A stretch of DNA of 64,000 nt from Muricoccus harenae. GTDB lineage: Bacteria > Pseudomonadota > Alphaproteobacteria > Acetobacterales > Acetobacteraceae. How positions within the stretch are numbered: position 1 is the stretch's first letter; every line of letters begins with the position of its first letter. Where the stretch lies: contig NZ_WWDL01000002.1 of the NCBI RefSeq assembly GCF_009848505.1, positions 1 to 64,000 of the forward strand. The letters run 5' to 3'. The translations under genes were made by a program, and so were the position numbers. The notes beneath the pieces are model-generated. The model had not been told where the DNA came from and did not search any database. It saw nothing but the letters and a program-made list of their open reading frames with translations. Shown in pieces: positions 25,615 to 34,914 of the stretch.

Positions 25615-26595
25615 ATGGCGCAGGCGCTTATGCCCAACATCGGCCGGCGTGGTCTGACATCTTCACTTCTGGCCGGGCTGGCGGTCGGGGGCAGAGCAAA
25701 TGCGGAGGAGGTTTGGCCGCAACGTCCCCTGCGCGTCGTTATTCCCTGGCCGCCGGGTGGCCAGGTGGACAAATATGGACGTCCGTTGTTGGACGCGATG
25801 AGCCGTATCCTGGGACAGCCCATCGTCATCGAGAACAAGGGCGGAGCAGGGGGGCTGATCGGCGCCGAACATGTGAGCCGGGCACGCCCTGACGGCTACA
25901 CGCTGCTGCTGACCAACAACACCGCCATCATCGGTAGCGTCGCCAGCAACCCGACCAACGCGCGCTTCGACACAACCGAGGATTTCACCCCGATCGGCAT
26001 TGTCCAGGAGAGTGCCGGGCTCTTCGTCGCGCATCCCTCTCTCGGCGCCGCGAATTTTGACGAATTCGTCAAGGTCGCCCGGAAGAGCCCGAACCCAATC
26101 CCCTTTGCGTCCTCCGGCCCGGGCGCGGCGGCTTCGATGGCGGCGGAGGCGATGCGGCGACACTATGGGCTGGAGTTCCTGGAGGTCGTCTACCAAGGTG
26201 GCGGGCCGCGCCTGGCGGCAGTTCTTTCGGGCGAAGTGAAGTTCACCATGTTTGACGTCACCCTCGTGCGCGAACATCTTCAGGCCGGCGCGTTACGGGC
26301 CCTGATCGGAACAGGCCCCACCCCCTTCCGCGAGCTTCCGAACGTGCCGAGCTTCGGCGACATCGGCCTCACCGAGTTCGATTTCCGGAATTGGCAGGGC
26401 CTGTTAGCTCCCTCCGGTGTGCCGCAGCCCATTCTCACTCGCCTCCAAGAAGCCCTGGGCGAGGCCGCGCGGTCGCCAGCCTTCCTTCAAGCGGCGGAGG
26501 ACGGTGGCACCGTGATCTTCCAGACGGGGGCGGAAGCCCAGGCGCGGATCGAGCGTGGCTTCCGCGACATACGCCAGTTGCAAGGACGGGGCTGA
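25615..26595 (+). CDS. Bug/TctC-family substrate-binding protein
   Basis: Periplasmic receptor, 326 residues from the ATG preceded by GGGGGAG. The signal region GRRGLTSSLLAGLAVGG ends near RANAEE. The mature protein has WPQRPLRVVIPWPPGGQVDK, PIVIENKGGAGGLIGAE, DGYTLLLTNNTA and LEVVYQGGGPRLAAVL. The usual second-domain YRG is YQG here. It is divergent from the NtaA-type monooxygenase gene and convergent with the ModA-like gene. Confidence 0.92.
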   Translation: MAQALMPNIGRRGLTSSLLAGLAVGGRANAEEVWPQRPLRVVIPWPPGGQVDKYGRPLLDAMSRILGQPIVIENKGGAGGLIGAEHVSRARPDGYTLLLTNNTAIIGSVASNPTNARFDTTEDFTPIGIVQESAGLFVAHPSLGAANFDEFVKVARKSPNPIPFASSGPGAAASMAAEAMRRHYGLEFLEVVYQGGGPRLAAVLSGEVKFTMFDVTLVREHLQAGALRALIGTGPTPFRELPNVPSFGDIGLTEFDFRNWQGLLAPSGVPQPILTRLQEALGEAARSPAFLQAAEDGGTVIFQTGAEAQARIERGFRDIRQLQGRG

Positions 26596-26620
26596 AGGCC
26601 GCACGTACTTCCCTGCGCGC

Positions 26621-27400
26621 TCAGCGACGGATTGGGTCGAGCCCTGTCTCCGCGATAACCGTTGATGCCTCGGGCGAGCCCAGGAACGCGATGAGCTGGC
26701 GGGCTGCCGCCGGCTGACGCGCCTGTGTGGCCACCGCGGCCGAGGCGAAGGAGACGCGCTGCACCTCCTCCGGGATGCGGATGATCTCAATACCCTGGAT
26801 CGGCAGCAACTCCGAGACCTGCTGCAACCCTAACTCCGCATCACCACGGGCCACCACCGTTCCAATCCGGTCGGGGAACCAGCGCCGGGACTTCGGCAGC
26901 ACCTGATTCGCGATGCCCAGCCGTTGCACCAGCTCCCGCTCGAAGTAGAGGCCTGATCCGCTCGGCGAATAGGCGATGCTCGGCGCCGCGAGCAGGGCGG
27001 CGCGGAGTGCGTCCACGTTGGACATGCCCGGCCGTGGCGTACTGGATCGGACGGCGAAGGCCACGCGGGTTTCAGCGAGGTTTGTGCGACTGGTGGGATC
27101 CACGTGGCCAGCCTGCGCCAGTGCCTCAAGAGCCTCACTGAGCGCGAGCACGACATCAGCGGGTTCACCGCGCCCGAGGCGCTGCGGCAGCGCGTCCGCG
27201 GCCGGGCCGAAGGAGGCGCCGAAGGCGCTGACCAGCCGGTGACCGGTCCGTCGCTCGAATTCCGGGCGGAGGCGCTGATAGGCCGCTGTGAAGCTGCCGG
27301 AGGACAGGACGTGGATCTCCACCCCCTCGGCGCGCGCCACTGGGAGGATGGTCGGCGCGGCCAGTGCACTCAGCAACAGGCGGCGGGAAAGCGGCGTCAT
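26621..27400 (-). CDS. ModA-like periplasmic substrate-binding protein
   Basis: Solute receptor of the molybdate-binding/extracellular type 2 class, 259 residues. The N-terminus SRRLLLSALAAPTILPVARA is an export signal. IHVLSSGSFTAAYQRLRPEFERR and GRGEPADVVLALSEALEALA follow the ModA layout. SPSGSGLYFERELVQRLGI replaces the canonical molybdate-ligand region, so an organic ligand is as likely as molybdate. No ModB/ModC genes are nearby. It ends four bases from the downstream end of the metallo-hydrolase gene in the same direction, so the two are probably co-transcribed. Confidence 0.82.
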   Translation of the reverse strand: MTPLSRRLLLSALAAPTILPVARAEGVEIHVLSSGSFTAAYQRLRPEFERRTGHRLVSAFGASFGPAADALPQRLGRGEPADVVLALSEALEALAQAGHVDPTSRTNLAETRVAFAVRSSTPRPGMSNVDALRAALLAAPSIAYSPSGSGLYFERELVQRLGIANQVLPKSRRWFPDRIGTVVARGDAELGLQQVSELLPIQGIEIIRIPEEVQRVSFASAAVATQARQPAAARQLIAFLGSPEASTVIAETGLDPIRR

Positions 27401-27403
27401 TGG

Positions 27404-28369
27404 TTAGGTCATCCAGTTGGAAGGGATGAAGCGGTATCCCGTGCCGCCGTTCCGGGCGATGAAGCCATGCGCCGGGAAAGGGAAATGATAGCCGGTCACG
27501 CGAACGCGGTCTGCGGCGGCACGGTCCAGCATGCGACGCCGGGTGGCCTCGGCCACGGCTGGGTCGAAATCGAACATGACGTGATAATCCGGGCGGCGGA
27601 CGAACAATTCTGGCCGGTGGGCTACGTCGCCCAGGATCAAAAGCTGGTCCGCGCCGTCAGCCACCAGCCAGCTCACATGCGCTGGCGTATGCCCTGGTGT
27701 CGCCACGGACCGGATGCCCGGAGCGACCTCCTGCCCCTCGGCCACTTGGCGGGTGCGTGCCGCATAGGGCCCGAAGCGGCGCGCAACGACGCCGACATGC
27801 GTGCGTTGCCGGGCTGGCGCGCCATTCTCGTTGCTGCGGTCAGTCCAGTACCGCCACTCCCCCTCCGGCACGATCAGCTCGGCATTCGGGAAGGCAGCGA
27901 CGTCCTGAGCCGTGGTCAGACCGACGATGTGATCGGCATGGCAATGCGTCAGCACGACCGCATCGATCTCCTGCGGATCGATCCCCGCAGCCCGCATGTT
28001 TGCCATCAGGCTGCCGGCTGTCGGCGCGAGCTGCCCGCCCGTTCCCGCGTCAAAGAGCAGCTTCCGCCGGCCGGTATCGACGAGCACGGCCGTGTAAGTA
28101 CCAAGGAAGTGGTCCGTGGGCATGAAGCTCTCGGAGAGCAGGCCGCGGACCTCCTCGATCGGCTGGTTCGCGACCACGCCCTCGAGCGGGGCGCGCGCGA
28201 TGCCATCGAACAGGAAGGTCACCGTGTAGCCACCCACCTGGATGCGATGGAACCCCGGGTTGGAGAGCGCCGGACCGTCAGGTGGAACCCGGGCGGCTGC
28301 TACTGCCGGGAGGAATGGGATGGCGGCGGTACCGGTCAGAACAGCACGACGCCGGACGGACAAAGCCAT
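27404..28369 (-). CDS. Exported metallo-beta-lactamase-fold hydrolase
   Basis: Dinuclear-metal hydrolase, 321 residues. The metal signature LTHCHADHIVGL gives HxHxDH, and later GHTPAHVSWL and TGYHFPFPAHGF supply further histidines. An N-terminal twin-arginine-like segment (SVRRRAVLTGTAAIPFLP, cleavage near AVAAA) indicates periplasmic export. The layout resembles quorum-quenching lactonases and related periplasmic hydrolases, but the substrate is not evident. It heads a two-gene unit with the ModA-like receptor. Confidence 0.88.
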   Translation of the reverse strand: MALSVRRRAVLTGTAAIPFLPAVAAARVPPDGPALSNPGFHRIQVGGYTVTFLFDGIARAPLEGVVANQPIEEVRGLLSESFMPTDHFLGTYTAVLVDTGRRKLLFDAGTGGQLAPTAGSLMANMRAAGIDPQEIDAVVLTHCHADHIVGLTTAQDVAAFPNAELIVPEGEWRYWTDRSNENGAPARQRTHVGVVARRFGPYAARTRQVAEGQEVAPGIRSVATPGHTPAHVSWLVADGADQLLILGDVAHRPELFVRRPDYHVMFDFDPAVAEATRRRMLDRAAADRVRVTGYHFPFPAHGFIARNGGTGYRFIPSNWMT

Positions 28370-28655
28370 GGAACGCGCTCCTCTCGCCGATTTTGATGGG
28401 TCGGCCAGCGCAGGAGGATAGGGACGGGGAGAGCGGACGTCCTATCCCTATCTCACCGAAGCTATAACCCGGCGGCATGGGAAGTCGGAGGCGGGATGCA
28501 GGGCCGGTGTCCTCCGGTGGCGTACTGCGATTGGCCACGCCCGGGATACAGGGGCGGTATAATCGGGGCTCATACCTCAGCCAGGGATTTTCATAAGACC
28601 GACGCCCCCGCCGCGCATAGCTTGCTCGACCGCCGCGGCGGATCGGGAGGAAACA

Positions 28656-29621
28656 ATGCAGGCGCATGAGCCGGTCATGGACATCGCGCATCTCGGCCAT
28701 GTCGAGTTGCTTACGCCGAAGCCGGACGAAAGCCTCCGCTTCTTCACCGACGTCATGGGCATGACGATCAGCGGCAGGAAGGGTGACAGCGTCTTCCTTC
28801 GCGGCTGGGACGACTACGAACGTTACTCGCTCCAACTGACGGCGTCCCACACCTCCGGCCTAGGACATGCCGCCTTCCGGACCCGCAGCGCGGCCGCGCT
28901 CGAGCGGCGTATCGCTGCGCTCCGCGCTGACGGCGTGGAACTGACACCCCACGAGGACAATCTGGGTCACGGCACGGGCTGGCGGTTCCGCGATCCTGAC
29001 GAGCACATCTTCGAACTCTACTGGGACACGGAATGGTATGAGGGCCCGCCGGACCGTCGCCCCTCCCTCAAGAATCAGGCCGAACGCTACCCCGCCCGTG
29101 GTGTGAACGTCCGCCGGATCGATCACTTCAACTGCCTCGCTGTCGACGTTCGTAGCTGCCGCACCTTCTTCGAGCGGAATCTCGGTTTCCGCTGCACGGA
29201 GCGGATCGAGTTGGATACCGGCCAGGAAGCGGGGATGTGGCTGACGGCGACCAACAAATCGTATGATTTCGCCTTCACCAAGGAGGCTCATGGCGTCCCC
29301 GGCCGCTTCCACCATGTGACCTTCGCTCTCGACAGTCGCGAGGCGGTGCTGCAGGCCGCGGATACCTTTCTCGAGGCTGGCGTCCATATCGAAACCGGTC
29401 CCCACAAGCACGCTGTCCAGCAGACCTTCTTCCTCTACGTGTGGGAGCCCGGCGGCAACCGGGTGGAAGTGGCCCATGCCGGGGCACGGCTCATCCTGGC
29501 GCCAGACTGGCGGACAATCACCTGGACGGAGGGCGACCGGAGGAAGGGGCAGGCCTGGGGCCTGCAGACTATTGCAAGCTTCCATACCCATGGCACGCCG
29601 CCGCTTCCGGAAGGGACATGA
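28656..29621 (+). CDS. Type I extradiol ring-cleavage dioxygenase (catechol 2,3-dioxygenase-like, VOC fold)
   Basis: Iron(II)-dependent ring-cleaving dioxygenase of 321 residues with two VOC domains. Domain 1 starts at IAHLGHVELLTP. Domain 2 holds the expected iron ligands of XylE-type enzymes: H157 (RRIDHFN), H220 (RFHHVTF) and E271 (NRVEVAH). GGGAGG six bases before the ATG fixes the start. The substrate is likely a catechol-type aromatic, perhaps a homoprotocatechuate-like acid (inference). The following LysR gene is convergent. Confidence 0.9.
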   Translation: MQAHEPVMDIAHLGHVELLTPKPDESLRFFTDVMGMTISGRKGDSVFLRGWDDYERYSLQLTASHTSGLGHAAFRTRSAAALERRIAALRADGVELTPHEDNLGHGTGWRFRDPDEHIFELYWDTEWYEGPPDRRPSLKNQAERYPARGVNVRRIDHFNCLAVDVRSCRTFFERNLGFRCTERIELDTGQEAGMWLTATNKSYDFAFTKEAHGVPGRFHHVTFALDSREAVLQAADTFLEAGVHIETGPHKHAVQQTFFLYVWEPGGNRVEVAHAGARLILAPDWRTITWTEGDRRKGQAWGLQTIASFHTHGTPPLPEGT

Positions 29622-29736
29622 TGCGCGTGTCCGCGACGTGGATGTACCGTGATGCCGCCGATGCTGCTTCGGCTGAAGCGGGAAGCTACCATCGCCGTAG
29701 GCACGGTGCCGACGTGTCGAGGCTTCGCGAACTTCC

Positions 29737-30744
29737 CTAGCTTCCCTTCCGGCCGTTCGTCCTATCGCTTTTCCCGCGGCTCCTATCAGTGCTGGAGACA
29801 GCGGTGAGGCCGCGCTCCTCGAACTCAGCCAGGTGAGCGCGCAGGCAGGCTACGAAGGCGTGGCCTGCAGGCGGCAACGGCCTGTCCCGCGGCAGGATCA
29901 GCCCCGCCGGGCGGGGTGGCGCCGGGATGGGAAGTGGCACCACCTTCAGCGTGCCCCGCAGCAGGTCGCCCGCCATCATCAGCCGGGGCATCACCGAGAT
30001 CAGGTCGGTCGCGTGCAGCATCTCCCGGATGAAACCGTAGGAACTGGAGCGCAGGGAGGCGGCGGGCTGGAGCGCCAGCATCTCGAGCAGGATCTCGATT
30101 TCCTGCCCCACGCGCTGACTGACCGTCGGCAGAATCAGGTCGTAGCAGCGCAATTTGTCCAAGGTTGGCGAAGGGTTGGCGAAGACCGGATGCTCGGCGC
30201 GGGCGAGAATGGAAATCGGTTCTTCCCAAAGCGGCTCACGCGAGAAGCCGTCGGGGATGGCCGGTTCGTAGAGGCGGCCCACGATCAGGTCGATTTCGCC
30301 TGCCGCCAGCTTGGGCAGCAACTCCTCCGTGCGCCCCTGGTCCAGCCGAACCGCGATGCCTGGATGCGCTGCTTTCAACCGGGTGAGCGCGCCGGGCAAG
30401 ACCCCCGTGGCTGCCACGGGCAGGGTGCCCAGCGCCACCGTGCCGCCTTCGGGATCGGCAACATGGTCAAGCGCCTCGTCCAGCCGGCGCAGCTCGGCGA
30501 GGATGCGCCGCGCTGATTGCGCCAGCAGGGTCCCGGCCTCGGTCGGCCGTACGCCGCGGGGCAGGCGGTCGAACAGGCGCTGCTGCAGCATGTCCTCGAG
30601 CTCGCGCAACGTCTTGGTCAGGGCTGGCTGGCTGACGCCGATCACCGCCGCGGCCTTCAGGATGCTGCGCTGGGCGACGATCGCCTCCACCGCCCGGAGG
30701 TGATGCAGCTTCAAGCGCTGGTCGAGGTAACGGCGGACCGACAT
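29737..30744 (-). CDS. LysR-family transcriptional regulator
   Basis: 335 residues with an N-terminal winged helix-turn-helix (LHHLRAVEAIVAQRSILKAA, IGVSQPALTKTLRELE) and a LysR effector domain. It is of the GbpR/PcaQ-like subgroup by general layout. The gene is divergent from the leader/Bug pair at 30.9 kb, its probable target. The 123 bases between contain the regulatory region. Confidence 0.92.
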   Translation of the reverse strand: MSVRRYLDQRLKLHHLRAVEAIVAQRSILKAAAVIGVSQPALTKTLRELEDMLQQRLFDRLPRGVRPTEAGTLLAQSARRILAELRRLDEALDHVADPEGGTVALGTLPVAATGVLPGALTRLKAAHPGIAVRLDQGRTEELLPKLAAGEIDLIVGRLYEPAIPDGFSREPLWEEPISILARAEHPVFANPSPTLDKLRCYDLILPTVSQRVGQEIEILLEMLALQPAASLRSSSYGFIREMLHATDLISVMPRLMMAGDLLRGTLKVVPLPIPAPPRPAGLILPRDRPLPPAGHAFVACLRAHLAEFEERGLTAVSSTDRSRGKSDRTNGRKGS

Positions 30745-30867
30745 GGGCGCTCCCGGCGCAGCTATTCCGGTACCTTATAGCTCGGACGGAAGAAGGAATG
30801 GGATGCCCGACCTCCTTCGCGCTTAGGTTGGCGACGGCCCGGCCAAGAACGGGCGGGAGGAAGCGCT

Positions 30868-30903
30868 ATGCACGGGCCCAAGTCCCCAATGGTGCGGGGA
30901 TGA
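30868..30903 (+). CDS. Possible 11-residue leader peptide upstream of a Bug gene
   Basis: A strong ribosome site (GGGAGG) is followed by ATG and an 11-codon reading frame, MHGPKSPMVRG. Its TGA overlaps the ATG of the downstream Bug gene (ATGA). The Bug gene itself has only a weak GCGGGG site, so coupling to the leader would explain how it is translated. The peptide has no recognised function. Confidence 0.4.
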   Translation: MHGPKSPMVRG

Positions 30904-31895
30904 CCGCATCCTTGTCGCGCCGCATCACCCTGGCCTGCCTGCTCGCCACGCCCGGGCTGGTCTCCAGACCTCATCTGGCGCGGGCGCAGCGCGCCTGGCC
31001 GGACCGCCCGGTCCGCATCGTCGTGCCCTTCACCCCGGGCGGGTCCAGCGACATTCTTGCCCGCGCCCTGGCGGCGGAGCTGCAGACCGAGTTTGCCCAG
31101 CCCTTCGTGATCGAGAACCGCGGCGGCGCCGGCGGCACGATCGGGACGGAAGTCGCGGCCCATGCGGCGCCAGATGGCTACACACTCTTCTTCGGGCATA
31201 TCGGTACGCTTGCCGTGAACCCCGCCCTCTACCGCAAGCTGTCCTTCGATACGGTGGAGTCCTTCGCACCCATCACCCTGGTCGCCGTCGTGCCGAATGT
31301 GATGGTGTTGAATCCGCGAAGGGTGGCCGCCGGTAGCATCGCGGAGCTGATCGCCCTGGCCAAGCAGCGGCCCCGTTCGCTCACTTACGGCACGGGCGGC
31401 AACGGCTCGGCGGCACATATCGCGATGGCGGCCTTCAACCTGGCCACCGGCACGGTGATGGAGCACGTGCCCTATCGCGGCACAGCGCCGATGATGAATG
31501 ACCTGATCGGCGGTACCATCGACCTGACCTTCACCGGCGGCCCGCCCGCCCTGCCGCCGGTGCGTGCCGGCATGCTGCGCGCCCTCGGCGTATCCTCGCT
31601 GAAACGTCTCCCCGCGGCGCGGGATATTCCGACAATCGCGGAGCAGGGTGTCGCCGATTTCGAGGCGACCCAGTGGTACGGCCTGCTGGCGACTGCGGGA
31701 ACGCCAACGGACATTGTCGACCGCCTGAACGCCGCCTCTGCCCGTGCCCTTCGCGGCGAAACGTTGCGGACCCGCCTGGAAGCCGAAGGGGCGGAGGCGG
31801 CGCCCGGCACGCCGGAAGAGTTCCGCGGCTTTATTCTCGCGGAGCGCACGCGCTGGGCCGATGTGGTCCGCCGTGCCGAGTTACGCCTCGAATAG
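30900..31895 (+). CDS. Bug/TctC-family substrate-binding protein
   Basis: Periplasmic receptor, 331 residues. Signal LSRRITLACLLATPGLVS is followed by cleavage near HLARAQ, then WPDRPVRIVVPFTPGGSSDI, FVIENRGGAGGTIGTE, DGYTLFFGHIGTLAVNP and MEHVPYRGTAPMM. The start overlaps a short leader frame. It is close in layout to the receptor at 17.1 kb. The next receptor gene follows in the same direction with 13 bases between stop and first ATG. Confidence 0.92.
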   Translation: MTASLSRRITLACLLATPGLVSRPHLARAQRAWPDRPVRIVVPFTPGGSSDILARALAAELQTEFAQPFVIENRGGAGGTIGTEVAAHAAPDGYTLFFGHIGTLAVNPALYRKLSFDTVESFAPITLVAVVPNVMVLNPRRVAAGSIAELIALAKQRPRSLTYGTGGNGSAAHIAMAAFNLATGTVMEHVPYRGTAPMMNDLIGGTIDLTFTGGPPALPPVRAGMLRALGVSSLKRLPAARDIPTIAEQGVADFEATQWYGLLATAGTPTDIVDRLNAASARALRGETLRTRLEAEGAEAAPGTPEEFRGFILAERTRWADVVRRAELRLE

Positions 31896-31916
31896 GTAGG
31901 AAGACGGTTGATGATC

Positions 31917-32944
31917 ATGGCTGATGGCGCCCTGACGACGCATCGGAACACTATCGCTGGCGGCCGCAGCCCAGAATTCGGGCGCCGCGCCGCGCCGCGC
32001 TTGGCTTGCTGGGCGCAGTCGCGCTGCCCTCTGTCGCACGGGCGGCATTCCCGGATCACGACGTCCGGCTGCTGGTCGGTTTTTCCGCCGGCGGCGCAGT
32101 GGATCTGGTGGCGCGGCTGATCGCTGACTCGCTGCGCCCTGTCCTCGGGCAGAACGTCGTGGTGGAGAACCGTTCCGGGGCGTCCGGACTTATCGCGGCC
32201 GAGGCGGCCGCGAAATCAGCGCCTGATGGCCACACGCTCTATGTGGCGGCGATGAGTGCCGTTGCAGTGCTGCCGCAGCTCCCCGGACAGCCCATGCCGC
32301 TCAACATGGAGCGGGACCTGACGCCGGTGACCAATGTCGCGGGCGTGCTAAACGCCCTGGTGGTCTCGCCACGCGCGACTTTCCGGACGGTGCCGGAACT
32401 GATCGCCTGTGCGAGGGCCAATCCCGACAAGCTGACCTATGCCTCCACCGGCAATGGCACCAGCCAACACTTGGCAGGCGAGCTTTTCACCCGCCAAGCG
32501 GGCATCCGCATGATCCACGTGCCCTATCGCGGCGGATCCAACGCCATCGTGGATACCGCAGCCGGCCGCGTGGACATGATGTTCGGCAATTTCCCCGAGT
32601 TCATCGGCCAGATCCGCGACGGAGGGCTTCGACTTCTCGCCTTCGGCAGCCGGCAGGCCTCCCCGCTCTTTCCCGGCACGCCCCTGATCCGGGAAACCCT
32701 GCCTGAGTTCGAGGTGACTAGCTGGATCGGCCTGGCTGGCCCCGCGGGCTTGCCCGATGCCGCGGTCGCGGCCTGGAACGCGGCTCTTGCGCGCGCCACT
32801 GCGTCGCCCGAGTTCCAGCGGCGCATCACGGAGAACGGGATGGAGGTTCTGGGCCAGGAGCAGCCGACCTTCCGCGCCACCATCGCGGCCGACAGCAAGC
32901 GCTGGGGTGATGTGATCCGAAGCGCCGCCATCCGCGCCGAGTGA
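31917..32944 (+). CDS. Bug/TctC-family substrate-binding protein with frameshift in the signal peptide
   Basis: Receptor whose body, from about 31973, reads RRAALGLLGAVALPSVARAA and then FPDHDVRLLVGFSAGGAVDL, VVVENRSGASGLIAAE and MIHVPYRGGSNAIVD. That frame has no ATG or GTG; only a TTG at 32006 inside the signal. The nearby ATGs at 31908, 31911 and 31917 sit behind GGAAG but are in a frame that diverges around 31981-32000, in a repetitive CGCCGCGCC run. One missing or two extra bases would restore a normal signal peptide. It may be a sequencing slip, a pseudogene or a TTG-started gene with a truncated signal. Confidence 0.75.
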
Positions 32945-33045
32945 GACTGAAGGGCGGCCATGGCTGGAGCCTTGGTGAAGCCACTGCTCCTGGAAACCTC
33001 GCTTCGACCTGCGGGAGGCCTGGACCTGATCCGCTTGCGGCCGCG

Positions 33046-34023
33046 CTACTCGGGCCGCACGCCAGTGGCAGCGACAACGTCGCGCCATTTCTTCAGCTCC
33101 CCCGCCACATAGGCACCGAAGGCTTGCGGCGTTTCCTGCCCCGGCTTTGCGCCAAGCTCGCGGAAGCGCCTGACCACGGATTCCGAGCGAAGCGCGGCAT
33201 TCAGTATGCCATTCACCTGCGTGACGATCTCGGGCGGCAGGTTCTTGGGGCCGAAGACGCCGAACCAGGCGGTCGCCTCGTAGCCGCGCACGGCCTCGCC
33301 CACCGTCGGCACCTGCGGCAGGATTTCGTCACGCCCCCGCGTCGTCACGGCGAGGGCCTTGATGCGGCCATCCTTGACATGCGGAAACGAAGTGGTCGTG
33401 GCGTCCACCATGACCGGGATGTGCCCCGCCAACAGGTCGTTCATCGCCGGGCCGCCGCCTCGATAGGGGACGTGGATCAGATTGGCGCCGGTCATCATCT
33501 TCAGCAGCTCGGCACTCATGTGCGTGGTGGTGCCGACGCCCGCCGTGCCATAGGTCAGCGGTCCCTTCCTGGCCTGTTCCAGCAGTCCGGCGATATCGTT
33601 CACGGGGAAGCTGGGATGGGCGACGAAGATGTTCGCCGTGGTGCAGGCCAGGGCCAGCGGCGTGAAGTCGTTGGCCGCGTCATAGCCGGGGTTCGGATAG
33701 AGGGCTGCGTGGATGCCGTTCGTGCCGCCCGAGCCAAAGAACCAGGTGTAGCCATCGGAGGCCGCGCGGGCCGCCGCGGCAGTGCCCACCGTGCCGCCAC
33801 CACCGGTCAGGTTCTCGATCACAATGGTCCAGCCGGCCGTGGAGCGGATCTCCGCCGCCAGGATTCGAGCCAGCACGTCGGTGGGGCCACCGGCGGCGAA
33901 GGGGATGATCAGCCGGATGGGCCTGCCAGGATAGCTGCCCTGGGCCCATCCCCGCCCGGGGATGGATAGCAACGGCGCCACAAGCGTTCTGCGCAGCAGG
34001 CTACGACGCGGCATGGTCAGCAT
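33046..34023 (-). CDS. Bug/TctC-family substrate-binding protein
   Basis: Periplasmic receptor of 325 residues. AAGGAAG six bases upstream selects the ATG at 34023. Signal PRRSLLRRTLVAPLLSIPG with cleavage near GWAQ precedes YPGRPIRLIIPFAAGGPTDV, IVIENLTGGGGTVGT and LIHVPYRGGGPAMND. It is the last gene of a minus-strand group with an SDR, an alpha/beta hydrolase, an SCP2-like protein and a LivJ-type receptor. It converges on the frameshifted Bug gene. Confidence 0.92.
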   Translation of the reverse strand: MLTMPRRSLLRRTLVAPLLSIPGRGWAQGSYPGRPIRLIIPFAAGGPTDVLARILAAEIRSTAGWTIVIENLTGGGGTVGTAAAARAASDGYTWFFGSGGTNGIHAALYPNPGYDAANDFTPLALACTTANIFVAHPSFPVNDIAGLLEQARKGPLTYGTAGVGTTTHMSAELLKMMTGANLIHVPYRGGGPAMNDLLAGHIPVMVDATTTSFPHVKDGRIKALAVTTRGRDEILPQVPTVGEAVRGYEATAWFGVFGPKNLPPEIVTQVNGILNAALRSESVVRRFRELGAKPGQETPQAFGAYVAGELKKWRDVVAATGVRPE

Positions 34024-34090
34024 GATCGCTTCCTTCCCTTCGGGCACTTCAGCAATTCGCGCCGGCCTGGCCCTGGGCCTGCGCTTCGGG

Positions 34091-34870
34091 TCAGGCGGTG
34101 GTGCCGCCATCCACCGGCAGGGCGGCGCCGGTTATGAAGGAGGCTTCGTCCGAGAGCAGGAAGAGCGCGGCGTTGGCGATCTCCTCCGGACGTGCTGGGC
34201 GGCCCATCGGATTGACGGCGCCGCGCTTCTTCACCAGTTCCTCGACGTCCAGCCCTGCGGTGGCCGCCTGGTCGGGACGGGCGACGAAGACACGCAGCAT
34301 CGGCGTGTCCACGCTGCCCGGGCAGATCGCGTTGCAGCGGATCCCCTCCGGCGCCAGCCTCTTCGCGAGTGCCCGCGTGAAGCCCACCACGCCGAACTTC
34401 ATCGCCGAATAGACTGGGCTGAACACCGAGCCCTGCAGGCCCGAGGTGGAGGCGGTGAAAAGCAGGCTGCCGGCGCCCCGCGCGCGCAGATGCGGGATGG
34501 CCGCATCCGTCGTTGCCATCACCGTGCGCAGGTTGAGGTCGATGGCGAGGTCCAGGTCGTCCCGCTGCAGCCCCTCCACTACGGATGGGCCGGGATGGCC
34601 GACATGATTCCATACGAAATCCAGCCCGCCGAAGGCCTTCACCGTCTCGGACACGAGCCATCGGGAGAAGCCTTCATCCCGCAGGTCGCCGGGCAGGCCG
34701 AGGGCACGGCCACCCTCAGCCTCGATCTCCGCGACGGCCGAGGCCACGCCCTCGGCATCCCGGTCCACGATCGCCACCGCAGCACCTTCGCGCGCAAAGC
34801 GCAGCACACCCGCGCGCCCCATGCCGGAAGCGGCGGCCGTCACCAGCCCGACCTTTCCTTGAAGTCTCAT
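34091..34870 (-). CDS. SDR-family oxidoreductase
   Basis: Classical SDR of 259 residues. The cofactor motif reads TAAASGMGRAG, the catalytic serine is in TASTSGLQGS, and the active-site YSAMK follows. The C-terminus LPVDGGTTA is typical. It lies between the hydrolase and the Bug receptor on the same strand. Its substrate is probably a hydroxyacid or ring alcohol. Confidence 0.92.
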   Translation of the reverse strand: MRLQGKVGLVTAAASGMGRAGVLRFAREGAAVAIVDRDAEGVASAVAEIEAEGGRALGLPGDLRDEGFSRWLVSETVKAFGGLDFVWNHVGHPGPSVVEGLQRDDLDLAIDLNLRTVMATTDAAIPHLRARGAGSLLFTASTSGLQGSVFSPVYSAMKFGVVGFTRALAKRLAPEGIRCNAICPGSVDTPMLRVFVARPDQAATAGLDVEELVKKRGAVNPMGRPARPEEIANAALFLLSDEASFITGAALPVDGGTTA

Positions 34871-34914
34871 TCTCTCTGTTTCTCTCCCTGGCGCTCTTAC
34901 GGCACCACCTCGTG

